A stretch of 64,000 nt of DNA from assembly GCA_958510825.1 (NCBI GenBank), contig OY294047.1:1364001-1428000 (forward strand). The letters are read 5' to 3'. The DNA comes from Brachypterus glaber (Eukaryota; Arthropoda; Insecta; Coleoptera; Kateretidae). The translations under genes were made by a program, and so were the position numbers. This document shows positions 1 to 11,249 of the stretch, one piece after another. The notes below the pieces were generated by a model, which did not search any database, was not told where the DNA came from, and saw nothing but the letters and a program-made list of their open reading frames with translations. Positions within the stretch are counted from its first letter, which is position 1; each line of letters starts with the position of its first letter.

Positions 1-342
1 AGACCTTATTTCCTAGTTTGAAATATAAAATAAAATTAATCTGACAAACTGCAAGCATTCAATCATCACAATACCTGTGCCGGTCGCACAGAGGGATCAA
101 ATGGCCAAAGATCTAGTCTTGAAAAAATAATATTACATAATATACCAATAACAATGAAAAAAATATCTGGTTGGGCAACCAAATCAATAGTTAAATAGTA
201 CTAGTCTACTAGAAACAAACTTAGATTTTAAAGATCTGGTAAGCACCCTAATTTATCTTGTTCTTTTTATCATATTTCTGGTTCCAGCAACCGGGAAAAA
301 AGTTGCTCCAAACCAAAAAGTCCAAATATCAACATAGCCGAC
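1..342. other. No gene or repeat recognised
   Basis: AT-rich sequence with no long open frame and no inverted or direct repeat that I could match elsewhere in the window. Confidence 0.4.
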
Positions 343-880
343 ATCTCAAAAAATATTAATTTATTATTCCATCAATCTATTTTCTAATCATCGTACAGAG
401 TGATATTGGTAGACTGACAGTTTCGGGCTGCTGGCCCTCTTCAGTACCAAGAGTCAACTCTGCACGCTGATTAAGAAAACGTTTTTAGACTTTACTCGCA
501 AAAGGAATATAGCCATTAGATTGATGTAGACTTGTGCGCCATCTATTTCTAGATGTAGACAACTACTCATACCTCTCCTAATCTGGAGACTTTGAATGGT
601 AGCAAGTTGAAGACTTGTGTGTCTCAAGCACATAGTACCACTAACGGGTGGTTAGACGTAAAATTAGTAAGGACAGAAATTTTTAATTTTAAACAAAATT
701 ATAAAAATATTAATTTATTATTCCATCAATCTATTTTCTAATCATCGTACAGAGTGATATTGGTAGACTGACAGTTTCGGGCTGCTGGCCCTCTTCAGTA
801 CCAAGATTGATGGAATAATAAATTAATATTTTTATAATTTTGTTTAAAATTAAAAATTTCTGTCCTTATCTCAAAAAATA
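343..880. mobile_element. Compound insertion with possible 13-bp target duplication
   Basis: The 13-mer ATCTCAAAAAATA occurs at 343-355 and again at 868-880. It brackets two copies of one repeat (about 352-451 and 668-868), both containing the phrase CGGGCTGCTGGCCCTCTTCA. A third, inverted copy lies at 40975-41105. A 13-bp duplication would suit a target-primed (LINE or SINE type) insertion. Part of the 13-mer is A-rich and overlaps the repeat's own end, so the duplication could be fortuitous. Confidence 0.4.
668..868. repeat. Foldback repeat with 63-bp arms
   Basis: The arm at 668-730, starting TAAGGACAGAAA, is matched by its reverse complement at 806-868. By eye the match is close to perfect. 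The 75-base loop holds the conserved CGGGCTGCTGG segment. The same loop and one arm occur at 352-451 and, inverted, at 40975-41105, so this is one member of a dispersed family. Confidence 0.8.
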
Positions 881-954
881 GTTTTATGCATTTATAATAG
901 GAAAACTAGATCTAGGTCTCAAGTTTTAGTATTTCCAATAAAATTATATTTTTT

Positions 955-1040
955 TAAACCGCTTGTAAACAATATTTAAGTTACTATAGCAACGCAAGAT
1001 GCGCAAGTGTCGTAAGCGAATTGGCAAGGTCCAATACCTA
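955..1040 (+). repeat. Dispersed repeat, pair with 36765-36850
   Basis: This stretch (key phrase AATTGGCAAGGTCC near its end) is matched with modest divergence at 36765-36850, in the same orientation. No coding potential is seen. Confidence 0.7.
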
Positions 1041-1312
1041 CAGTATTACAACAAGAGTATCTTTTTTATGTATTTTGACCTGAGGAATCATATTCCAAAA
1101 ATAAAATTACAAAAAAGTTACACAGAAAAAAGTTTGTAACAAAAAACTGATATTGCCCCACCCTGAGCCTTATTAAGATTAGTTCAGGTGCACAACATCG
1201 TTGCTATATCTTAAAGGGTTCTTGAGTTAATAAATAAAAACTGATTTTTTTTGCCATTTTCAAAGCGGCTTAGCTTCCTTAAAATCAGAAAATTTCGTTG
1301 TATTTTTTATTT
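1041..1312. repeat. Diverged dispersed repeat relic
   Basis: Contains a CCCCACCCTGAGCC-like patch followed by AATAAATAAAAACTG and a GCTTAGCTTCCTTAAAA phrase. The same order of landmarks recurs in weakened form near 6715-6960, 48190-48400 and 62790-63000. I read these as old members of one non-coding repeat family. Confidence 0.4.
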
Positions 1313-1975
1313 ATATCGCCACTATTGGTATTTTATACTTTTCTTGTGATATTACAATATGTGTATTGTATACAATATGTTGTCATACTAACATAGAGAG
1401 CGTGCTGGTACATTTGGATCCCCACGCAACATGTGTTTATTAATACTGCAACATTTGGTAAATTATATTACAGTTAGAGTTTGGTATATTTTAAGTTGTA
1501 GTTGTTGTGTTATTGATCTAGTTTAAAGTTTGTTACAGTATTTAGTAAAATAACAATCGGAAAATAATACCAAAATTTTGATTAGTAATAATACAAAGGG
1601 AAGTAAACAAAGGATCGATTATTTTGTCAGCGAGTAATTGTGTGTGGTTGCAATCTTTATATTATTACTAATCAAAACTTTGGTATTATTTACCGTTTTT
1701 TAATTTTTCTGAATACTGTAACATACTTTACACTAGATCAGTAATACAACTTAACAACAGCTCAAAGTATACCATACTATAAGTGTGATATGCTTTACGA
1801 AATGTTACAGTAATTTTTACTATAACATGCTAGTATTAATAAACACATGTTGCGTAGGGATCCAAATGTACCAGCACGTTGTGATGTGGCAGTCTGAAAA
1901 CATATTGTATATAATACACACATTCACGTATTTAATATCACAAGAAAAGTATTAAATACCAATGGTGATGATATA
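1313..1975. mobile_element. Large foldback element, arms about 280-315 bp
   Basis: The left arm (about 1313-1593) and right arm (about 1660-1975) are reverse complements with scattered mismatches. Landmarks are ATCCCCACGCAACATGTG at 1418 on and CACATGTTGCGTAGGGAT at about 1845. Only some 65 bases separate the arms. The outer ends run into TATA on both sides, so a TA target duplication is possible. No transposase frame is present, so the element is non-autonomous. Confidence 0.75.
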
Positions 1976-2434
1976 AATAACAAATATGTATTTACAAATA
2001 AAATTTAGCATTAACATTAAAATGACATTTTCTGAGTATACGACGCATTTTTAGATATATCTTTATAGGATTTTTTTGTCGTATTTGCCCTTAAAATTTC
2101 GGACCCTATTTCAAATACACCCTATATTGTAGACTGAAATAAAATGTTTGGAAAATGAGTAATCTGATGACACCTTTGTGCGTTGACCTGTCAATCCAAA
2201 TTAAATTCCTGGCTGCATTCAGGCAGGATACATGCGAGCTTATCAATTTTCGACCTACCCGACGCTTCATAATCTGGTTTTACTGATCACGGTCAACTGC
2301 GTCAAAACAAATCCTATGACAGGATTAAAAAAAAAATAATAATTTCGCAAACACCCTTAAACTGTGACACATATTTCCATATTGTTACCAAAAAATACTA
2401 AATTTTTTGTCCTTTATAAATAAATATAATTATA
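1976..2434. other. Non-coding AT-rich stretch, nothing assigned
   Basis: No open frame above 60 codons and no matching copy seen elsewhere in the window. An ATACACCCTATATTG phrase at about 2120 resembles the ends of dispersed arthropod repeats but gives no boundary. Confidence 0.35.
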
Positions 2435-2996
2435 GTCCGTCCAATTATGCAAGATAGTAGTTTAAAATTCCCACGATTTTTAAGCTACATCATTGGTTAA
2501 AAACTCGTACCTTTTAACATATAAAATATTGTGACATTTTTTGTCTATGACAATGATTGACGGTCGTTAAAGCTAATAAAAGAAGAGAAAGTTACATAAA
2601 AAAATGGTTATACGTTTTTTTATATGGTATTGAAAAAGGTATTTTTTTTTTATTCTTCATACACTCACACTAAATTAGCATATTCTAAATATTGTGCAAA
2701 CGTAAATTATATTGAACACAAGGAAAACGTCAAATTTTTAGGTTACAATTACAACTTGAGGCCTATCCAGAGGCTCGCATTACAAGATACATGACGACAC
2801 ATCAAGCCAATCCTGGCATCGCATTCTTATGTACTATGCTTCTTATGCGAGTCTTTGGATAGGCCCTTTCCAGGAAAACAGTACCGACATCTGTTAAATT
2901 TTTGATACACTACGATTTATGCATAATTATGCTATTTATGCGCTCTGTGGTGTAAAACAGGCCGCGTCCCTTACTATCTTGCATAACTGGATGGAG
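2435..2996. mobile_element. TA-flanked MITE, Tc1/mariner-like termini
   Basis: The left end GTCCGTCCAATTATGCAAGA is mirrored by the reverse complement of the right end (CTCCATCCAGTTATGCAAGA). Both ends are flanked by TATA, consistent with a TA target duplication. There is no coding capacity in 562 bp. A separate hairpin sits inside at 2760-2865. Confidence 0.75.
2760..2865. repeat. Hairpin element, relative of 38793-38941
   Basis: The outer arms GGCCTATCCAGAGGCTCGCA and the inverted TGCGAGTCTTTGGATAGGCC enclose about 65 bases. A longer relative with the same arms and a shared interior (CAAGCCAATC, GGCATCGCATTCTTATGT) is at 38793-38941. It is nested inside the MITE at 2435-2996. Confidence 0.7.
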
Positions 2997-4360
2997 TATA
3001 GAATATAGTTTTATAAAATTTAAAAATATTCGGCCCCTAGCTCGTTTTGTTTTAGTTAAATCTATTAATACTATAAAAAATTATTAGAATGCATTAAATA
3101 AAAATAAATTCAGTCCGGTTTGATACATTTTTAAAATTTTTGTTTACCGTTTGACTCAAATTTATGGTAGAAACGTAAATTTTAGTGTTAGGGGCAACAT
3201 TGGCGGATTTTTGGCACGGGTTAGAATCTTTTGATCATTTTGGAATTTGGCACATAATTTTGTATGCTCAAAAGAAAAAAAAAAGAAAATTTCAAGCCCT
3301 TTAAATTTTTCACATACAAAAATTACAGGCCATTTTTAACGATTTTGCGTAATTGTACGAGTTTTAGGGACCCAGTTAGGACCCTTTGAGAAGTTTAAAC
3401 ACTCTCGTATTTCCAGTTATAACTTAAAGAAAATTTTGAGCCAATAAAAAATAAGGTCCACCCTATTTGTATACATTTCGTTTTAATTAACTGCAAACAA
3501 AAAAACCTACAGTGAATTTGCTTTTTTATGTTTATTTTTTTTTTTAATTTACTTAAGTTATTTCTTGTTCTTTTTATATTTAAATAATGAAAAATTCTTG
3601 CTATTTAGAACACTTTTAATAAAAAACTACACATTTAGTTTTTTTTAAGTGTTCTAGCAGCAAAAAATTTTTATTGATTTTATGGTTTTTAGAAAATATT
3701 TAAAAAAGTATAAAGTAGTAAAGTAATTTTTTTATTATTAACAATTCGTGGTTTTCCAGGCACAAAACCAGCCGTTATTTAATAGGAATCGCTTTTATTT
3801 ATTTTTTTGTTTTTCTTTTTATCAAGCTACTGGAGATTTACACATATCAATCGAAATTAACGAAACAGAGTTAACCCTACAGCAAAATTGTTAGAAAAAT
3901 AGTATTTTTCAAATTAGTGAAATATGGTAAAAAATGCCTTTATTAAAAAAAAGTACGCGTGGATTCCTCGAATGATTTTATTTTAAAATTACACAGGCCC
4001 ACAGAAAAATAAACTTTGACAAATAAGTTGAAAAAAGTTGGTAGTCTTCTTAATATTTTTTTCATTACTGACCGTGTTCAATAAACAATGCTTAACAACG
4101 GTCAATCATAAATGACTACTAATTTTATCGGTTGTCAAAATTGTAGTTTGATATACGCGTAACCCAAAAACAACCCCTAAACGACCACAAAAACCGTATG
4201 TTGAGAGCTCACAAGTCACCGTTTATAATAATTATAACAATAAATAATAAAACTATTACGTCTTCAAACCAAAATGTATTTTGAAAGATAAAAATAAAGA
4301 TGTCCTGTGTTATAACAAAATCCCTGTTTTAGAACCCTCCAAAACATGCAGTTTATAAAA
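2997..4360. other. Dispersed-repeat relics and AT-rich DNA
   Basis: No gene. Positions about 3340-3480 share landmarks (TTGCGTAATT, GGGACCC, AAAATAAGGTC) with 47110-47215, so both derive from an old repeat. The rest (3480-4360) is AT-rich with no recognised structure up to the first unit of the tandem array. Confidence 0.4.
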
Positions 4361-4378
4361 TAGTTATTTATATACCAA

Positions 4379-4484
4379 GGGACTAAACTGGCTGTTTTAG
4401 TCCCGCTGCATTAGTGTTTCCTGAGCGAGCGTAGCGAGCGAGGGAAACAGAAATGCAAGGGACTAAAACAGCCAAGTTTAGTCC
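4379..4484. repeat. CpG-core quasi-palindrome, array unit 1
   Basis: The arm GGACTAAACTGGCTGTTTTA is inverted at 4459-4484, with inner arms GCATT/AATGC and GTTTCC/GGAAAC. The core is GAGCGAGCGTAGCGAGCGAG. Outer flanks are ATTTATATACC on the left and GGTATATACACTATTTTTT on the right. It marks the head of every array unit. Confidence 0.85.
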
Positions 4485-5067
4485 TGAGGTATATACACTA
4501 TTTTTTGCAGGACCAAACGTAGGTAGATAAAATTAAAATTAAAAACCACGCGTCTAAAATCGGTTGTTTTATTTTCGTAATTTAATCAAGATGCCTGTAA
4601 ATTGCAAAAAGTCAGTTTCATGGCTATCGCTATTTCAATTGTTTTTTAATATGGTTGACACAAACGTCAAAAAAATGGACGAAGATGATAAATTTTAAGT
4701 TATGTATAAACTGTTATAACAATGTTATTTTTAAAGGTTTTCTTTGTTAAAATCAAATAATTTTGTTTGAATCGCTAATTTATTACAAAACACCACCAAA
4801 CCTAATTTTTGAACCAGCAAAGTACATAGTAAGTATAATATTTTAATATTATCAAGGTTGCCGTGATTTTTATTCCCTAGGGAGAAAAACGGCAAGTTTA
4901 GTCCCGAAAGCGTAAAATTAGGTTTTAGTCTTGGTCGTGAAAAAAAAATATTATGTTTGAACTTAAAAAATATCAAAAATTCGAGTCTTTGTGTCAATGC
5001 TAGCGACTTCGCCATAATTGTAAACATCAAGTAACCAGCTGAACAGTTGCAAGCACCTTGTCAAAAC

Positions 5068-5872
5068 ACGATTCACTCACCGCAGTAATGAGAAGAATCC
5101 AACGCATGTGCACTGATTTTCTTATTTTTGTTTTGACGTATGTCAAAAATTATTTTAAGGTTATGTAACATTCAATTGCAGAATTTTACAAAAATACCTA
5201 CTTTTTTCTTTGCGAGCTAACAGTTTTTTAAACTGGCTAAAAGTACTCGCTTTTAATAGTATTTTCGTAAATAAATTGCGGAATATTCATTAATAAACAT
5301 TTGATTCTTACAATATACCTTCTAAATTCTGAAATATTGTATCTGAAAAATGCCTCCAATTAAAAAAAAAAAACACCAAACCAGCAAACTACCAAACCAA
5401 ACCATTATTAACGTAAACCAACGCCATTAAAAAAAAACACCAAAACAGCAAACTACCAAACCAAACCATTGTTAACGTAAACCAACGCCTCCCATTAAAA
5501 AAAAAACACCAAACCAGCAAAGTACCAAACCAAACCATTGTTAACGTAAACCAACGCCGCCATTAAAAAAATCAAACAGAAATTCGTGAGTATTTTAACA
5601 ATCCTTTGCTATATATTCTAACAAAAAAAACTGGATTTTCCGCACCTAATTATATTCAAGACAGTAAGTTTTAGTAATAAAACCAGAAATCAGTGCAAAA
5701 ATATAGTTCATTTTTGTGGACCTGATGCGCACCGTAACCCCACTCAAATTAAACTATTTCATAAAACTACAACTGCCTAAACGGAAGCCACTTTTGACAT
5801 CCGCCAAAACAAAAATAAGCAAACCAGTGCGCATGTGCTAGATTCTTCTCATTACTGCGGTGAGCGAATCGT
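5068..5872. mobile_element. 805-bp MITE with long TIRs and 8-bp duplication
   Basis: The terminal inverted repeat begins ACGATTCACTCACCGCAGTA on the left, with its near-exact inverse at the right end (one mismatch, GAATCGT last). Arms are about 90 bp. GTCAAAAC is found directly outside both ends (5060-5067 and 5873-5880). A 10-bp reading is possible if the terminal A/T is taken as target. A related unoccupied sequence at 46150-46190 joins the two flanks with a single GTCAAAAC. The interior holds a direct repeat array (5353-5580). No transposase is encoded. Confidence 0.85.
5353..5580. repeat. Direct repeats of about 65 bp inside MITE
   Basis: Three units, each with a CCATTAAAAAAA run, ACACCAAACCAGCAAA, a CCAAACCATT phrase and AACGTAAACCAACGCC, then a partial fourth. 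The same array is at 10731-10945 in unit 2. Confidence 0.8.
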
Positions 5873-5880
5873 GTCAAAAC

Positions 5881-7410
5881 ATCGGCACTAGGCACTAATT
5901 TGAAACGTTATGAAAAGGAAAGTTGTGTGATCACGTGAACCAACCAACCAACCATTAATACACCTGCATAATTGATTAAAGTTTGAAAGTCAGATATTTT
6001 TGGATGTAGTATCACCTCTTAAATATTGATCACCCTGTATAATGGAAATGATAAAACACATTTGTATAAGATTTTTTTATGACGTTTTTTGGCGATTTCG
6101 GAAAATTCCAATTTACCGCATTATATTTCTTTTGCGCTATGAAAAGTATAATAATAAAAAAAAATGCTTTTATTAGTCTTTTTTAATAATTTTCTCGAGA
6201 CATACCTAGTTGAGACATTTTATTTGATTTATATATTATACAAGAAGGTATAGATGTGGAGAAAAAGTTTCAGACATTTTAGAAACATATATTTATTCGC
6301 TTTACTTCGACACAAATGATGCCAAAGTATTGCGTCTATGCTCGATGGGACAAAATATTTGGTCATTCATTAAAAATGATTGCATATGTTTTTGTAGGAA
6401 ATTAAACATTATTTTCATTTATGCAAAAAATTTAAGCAAAAAAATTGTCCTACTACAAATGTGAGATATCGCTAATAATTACAACTTTTGTCCATTTTGC
6501 CCCCTTGCCCTACGTTAATGTTAACCATATTTGATGTGACGCAAACAGGAAAGGTCCTAAATCGTTTGGTGAAAGAAATTTTCAAATCGGACAGAGACAG
6601 ACATTTTTTTAACACCATTTTTTTCACATTTTCTCGACGTTTAATGAAATTCTTAAGCCGAAAATGCAAAAAAAATTGATTTTTCGGTCGATGTTGATAA
6701 CGGGTGTTTCCACAGGTAACTAGAGGCGAAAAAGTTTTGGGACTTTCGCACGCCCCTGTTTAAAGTTACCGAATAAAAATTACATAGGATAATAGCCTTT
6801 ATGAATGTTAGGGTACGTGCAAAAATTATTTATCGTGGTCCACAATATTCCAGAAATATTAAATAAGAACTCTTTTTAAAAACGCATTCTAGGGAGGACC
6901 GTAACTCTTTTCGGGCTCATTTCTGACCTAGGAACTTTTTTCATATTTTTAGATGTAAAATCAACTCTTAAATTTTGGCATGCCAGTTATTGATCCCCCT
7001 GTACATATTTATAAGTGTGCAAAATCTTTTTATTTCGCGTGTTTGGCTCAACTTTACTTTAGCCGAAATCTGCTTAAGAAAAAATTAACATACATACGGT
7101 TTTCTTTAGTTTTGAAACTCTGAAATGACCAAGCAGATTTTGGCTAAACGAAAGTTTACCCCTCCTTTCTGTTAAGATGCACGCCTGCAACTTTTTATCT
7201 GGTTTATTTATTTATTGGTATTATTTTTTGCCTTTTTATTGAAAATGTAACTTTCGCTCTCAAGCGAAAAATTCTTTAATATACGAAAGGGATTTCTTAC
7301 ATATTTATTAGATTTTTTAAAATATATATTTATATATATATTTCTACAAATATACTTCAGGCAAAGTTACAGGAATTTCAGTGATTTCCATATCTGAGTG
7401 ATTTTGTATA
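5881..7410. other. Segment B, non-coding dispersed repeat
   Basis: No gene. Positions 6715-6970 share landmarks (ACGCCCCTG, AATAAAAATTACATA, GCAAAAATT, TAAATAAGAACTCTTTTT) with 62790-62960. Positions 6500-6540 (GTTAACCATATTTGATGT) resemble 34475-34495. This is old repeat sequence duplicated at 11258-12790 in unit 2. Confidence 0.45.
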
Positions 7411-8149
7411 CCGGGTGTTTCAGGAAGATGGTTCACCCGTTTTAACTGTTTTACTTTTTTAAGTAGGATCTTGAAATTTTTCAGAAGCTATATTACGTAT
7501 TTTTTGGCACTTCCGGTTTCGCCGGAAATAAATCGAACTTTCGATTTTTGAATGGAACATCCTGTACTTTTTACATATTTTGATTCAGAAATCATTCTGA
7601 GAACAAGCCACTTGTAAAATTTTGACTTCTTCCAAATAAACTATTCATGTGTGGTATCAAAATGTTCGCAAGAAAATTTTCTTTCATTTTAACCTAATGA
7701 GCCACCCTCTTTTCATTTGATAAATGACTTATGGACCAAAGTATGACATTCGAACCTTTAAGAGCCCACCACATTTAGAGTTTTGGGAAAAAAATCAAAA
7801 TAGTATTTTTCTGAAGATACTAAATCAACAAGCGAATAAGCTAATTTAAGGCACTCTAGATTTAAAATAATAATTTAAATAAAACATGACATGACCTGTC
7901 AAAAATTGACAAGTGGTACATACTTGTTATCAAAATTAATTTTTTATTCGTAATATGTAAAAATATACAGGTGTTCCATTTAAAAATCAAAAGTTCAATT
8001 CATTTCCGGTGAAACCGGAAGTACCAAAAAATGTCTAACAATGTCAAAAAATCCTAAATTATACATAATACAGCTCCTGAAAATTTCACGATCCTACATA
8101 AAAAAGTAAAAAAGTTAAGGGGGGTGAACCACCTTCCTAAAAAGCCCGG
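7411..8149. mobile_element. 739-bp foldback element with TATA on both sides
   Basis: The left end CCGGGTGTTTCAGGAAGATG is inverted at the right end (AGGAAG..GGTTCACC arms; CCCGG last). Arms of about 220 bp include CCGGTTTCGCCGGAAATAAA and its inverse near 8010. TATA lies immediately outside both ends, consistent with a TA target duplication. Non-coding. Its left boundary coincides with the start of segment C and with a recombination junction in unit 3. Confidence 0.8.
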
Positions 8150-8569
8150 TATATAGCTCTATTTTCAATTTTAAACAAGCTACGTAGCTTTGTTAAGCAC
8201 AAAGAACGTATGCGGTCATTTAAAGCAGAAAAGGAAAACATTTAATTATTCATTGTAAAATTACTGTTACAAATGAAATATTAACGGAAAATACAGGAAT
8301 ACCTACAAAAAACAGGACATCGGACAGACGGACGGACGAACATTTTTAAAGTTTCTTATTTTTTCATGAAACACATTGGACCAATGTCATTGGTATTCAA
8401 GAACTTTTTGTCTAGGACGTTTTTTCTCGATTTTGTCGAAATTCAAACCTACCGTATAATACTATTCAAGCGCTTACGCGCTGTGAATAGAATAAAGTTG
8501 CTTTGTATAATACAAATCATTATACCAGTTTTAATTAAACTGCAATAAAAACAATTCGATAAAAAAGTA
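8150..8569. other. Non-coding spacer in segment C
   Basis: Contains a short hairpin around CTATTCAAGCGCTTACGCGC (8464 on) and a GACAGACGGACGGACGAAC phrase common in arthropod repeats. A 60-codon open frame here is repeated in units 2 and 3 only because the DNA is duplicated. Confidence 0.4.
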
Positions 8570-8814
8570 GGTATAGCGACGGTTGACCCAACCCCCTCCA
8601 CTTTCCATCTAGGCCACGCCCCCTACTTTAACAGCCACCATAACAGAGCTGTTTTAACAGGGCTGTTTCTAGATCAGTTTATATTAGATCAGTTTAGATT
8701 AGATCAGTTTAGATTGGATCAGATCTGATATAAACTGATTTAGAAACAGGCCTGTTAAAACAACTCTGTGGCCTAAATGGAAGTGGGTGGGGTTGGGTCA
8801 AGCGTCGCTATACC
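8570..8814. mobile_element. 245-bp near-perfect palindromic MITE, TA-flanked
   Basis: Left end GGTATAGCGACGGTTGACCC, right end GGGTCAAGCGTCGCTATACC, with TA on both sides. Arms extend about 100 bp with few mismatches. The centre has four direct copies of a 15-bp AGATCAGTTTA(G/T)ATT unit. Non-coding. Confidence 0.85.
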
Positions 8815-9300
8815 TACTAAATTATTCCATTTCTTGTTTTTCTATTCTACAATGTGAAATGCGACGTTTACAGTAAACAGGGCAGTATCATAATTCATAA
8901 ATTTGCGTATTTTATTGTATTTTTGTGAGTAAGATAAAGTTTCAAAATTTTCCAGTCTATAAAACGTCTAGACACTGACTTTCTTAGAGCCTATCATAAA
9001 CCTTTTTTCAAAAGTTATATTCTTTCTTTTCTTTAATCTTCTTGAAGTTTCACATATTGTTTACCATATTATATCATATCAGTTTTGTCTGTTTTAGGCT
9101 TTAATAAATTTTTGCAGCATCTAAAATATATCTTTTTAACCTAAACTCTAAAATTTACAATTATTTTTATCTTTAATCAAATCAGTTTTCATATTTTTTA
9201 TGTATTATTCATAAAATTTTTGTTTAGGGGGTTAGAGTAGAGTTAGAGTTAGAGTTAATTATTAAAAATGCATTCTGAATAATAGTATATTAAAGAACTA

Positions 9301-9370
9301 GTTTCATAACATACGTTTTTAGCGCACGAGTTGTCTAAAGTACTAGTGCGCTAAAAACGTGTTATGAAAC
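9301..9370. repeat. Quasi-palindrome, unit 1 (loop-deleted form)
   Basis: The arm GTTTCATAACATACGTTTTT is inverted as AAAACGTGTTATGAAAC, and GCGCAC/GTGCGC closes the stem. The flank AATAGTATATTAAAG lies to the left. The unit 3 copy (26472-26568) has 27 more loop bases, so this form is shortened. Relative at 41495-41564. Confidence 0.8.
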
Positions 9371-9748
9371 GAGTATTTTATACATTTCTTCTCTTTTCCA
9401 CTGCAAGAAACCAAGCCACAATTTTAACACGGTAAAACATAACCTAAACACAAAATTGTGTAGAAAATTTAACTTTAAACCGACGTTCACAATAGCACGG
9501 CAAACGTCAAGAGATAGACTTCTGTCTGTTGCCAACCCAAAAGAAAAAAAGTAGAGACCTCTTATGGGCCTATAAGAACACGCAAAATGTGTGTGATTAT
9601 AAGCTTATAAGAGTCGCAAAATAGAAAAAGATATATTATACATGTATTATTATTATTATATTCCTATGTATATATATATATGTAGCGTTTGGTTTTGTAC
9701 GCAATAAAAATCACAAAACAAGATAAATAATAGTTATTTATATACCAA

Positions 9749-9854
9749 GGGACTAAACTGGCTGTTTTAGTCCCGCTGCATTAGTGTTTCCTGAGCGAGC
9801 GTAGCGAGCGAGGGAAACAGAAATGCAAGGGACTAAAACAGCCAAGTTTAGTCC
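9749..9854. repeat. CpG-core quasi-palindrome, array unit 2
   Basis: Second copy of the palindrome at 4379-4484, with the same arms, core and flanks. Confidence 0.85.
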
Positions 9855-10446
9855 TGAGGTATATACACTATTTTTTGCAGGACCAAACATAATTTAGGTA
9901 GGTAGATAAAATTAAAATTAAAAACCACGCGTCTAAAATCGGTTGTTTTATTTTCGTAATTTAATCAAGATGCCTGTAAATTGCGAAAAGTCAGTTTCAT
10001 GGCTATCGCTATTTCAATTGTTTTTTAATATGGTTGACACAAACGTCAAAAAAATGGACGAAGATGATAAATTTTAAGTTATGTATAAACTGTTATAACA
10101 ATGTTATTTTTAAAGGTTTTCTTTGTTAAAATCAAATAATTTTGTTTGAATCGCTAATTTATTACAAAACACCACCAAACCTAATTTTTGAACCAGCAAA
10201 GTACATAGTAAGTATAATATTTTAATATTATCAAGGTTGCCGTGATTTTTATTCCCTAGGGAGAAAAACGGCAAGTTTAGTCCCGAAAGCGTAAAATTAG
10301 GTTTTAGTCTTGGTCGTGCAAAAAAAATATTATGTTTGAACTTAAAAAATATCAAAAATTCGAGTCTTTGTGTCAATGCTAGCGACTTCGCCATAATTGT
10401 AAACATCAAGTAACCAGCTGAACAGTTGCAAGCACCTTGTCAAAAC

Positions 10447-11249
10447 ACGATTCACTCACCGCAGTAATGAGAAGAATCCAACGCATGTGCACTGATTTTC
10501 TTATTTTTGTTTTGACGTATGTCAAAAATTATTTTAAGGTTATGTAACATTCAATTGCAGAATTTTACAAAAATACCTACTTTTTTCTTTGCGAGCTAAC
10601 AGTTTTTTAAACTGGCTAAAAGTACTCGCTTTTAATAGTATTTTCGTAAATAAATTGCGGAATATTCATTAATAAACATTTGATTCTTACAATATACCTT
10701 CTAAATTCTGAAATATTGTATCTGAAAAATGCCTCCAATTAAAAAAAAAAACACCAAACCAGCAAACTACCAAACCAAACCATTATTAACGTAAACCAAC
10801 GCCATTAAAAAAAAACACCAAAACAGCAAACTACCAAACCAAACCATTGTTAACGTAAACCAACGCCTCCCATTAAAAAAAAACACCAAACCAGAAAAGT
10901 ACCAAACCAAACCATTGTTAACGTAAACCAACGCCGCCATTAAAAATATCAAACAGAAATTCGTGAGTATTTTAACAATCCTTTGCTATATATTCTAACA
11001 AAAAAAACTGGATTTTCCGCACCTAATTATATTCAAGACAGTAAGTTTTAGTAATAAAACCAGAAATCAGTGCAAAAATATAGTTCATTTTTGTGGACCT
11101 GATGCGCACCGTAACCCCACTCAAATTAAACTATTTCATAAAATTACAACTGCCTAAACGGAAGCCACTTTTGACATCCGCCAAAACAAAAATAAGCAAA
11201 CCAGTGCGCATGTGCTAGATTCTTCTCATTACTGCGGTGAGCGAATCGT
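10447..11249. mobile_element. MITE, unit 2 copy of 5068-5872
   Basis: Same termini and the same GTCAAAAC on both sides (10439-10446 and 11250-11257). It arrived by duplication of the array unit, not by a second insertion, because the flanks are shared for kilobases. Confidence 0.85.

Larger units (their letters stand above)
4361..9730 (+). repeat. Tandem array unit 1 (A-B-C), 5,370 bp
   Basis: Starts TAGTTATTTATATACC and ends where the same start recurs at 9731. Segment A is 4361 to about 4940, B about 4941-7410 and C 7411-9730. Nearly every landmark recurs in unit 2 with few substitutions. The unit is made of MITEs and foldback elements in non-coding sequence. The short open frames in it sit in non-coding repeat sequence and are not supported as genes. 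Confidence 0.9.

Noticed and set aside
4731..5030. 99-codon minus-strand open frame repeated in unit 2 (10110-10409)
   Set aside because: It is kept in units 1 and 2 only because the DNA is near-identical. It is interrupted in unit 3 and altered at its beginning in unit 4, and it crosses dispersed-repeat sequence. No domain recognised.
9228..9258. Telomere-like TTAGAG repeats
   Set aside because: Only a few imperfect copies of GTTAGAGTAGAGTTAGAG, repeated in units 2 and 3 by duplication. Not TTAGG and not an extended tract.
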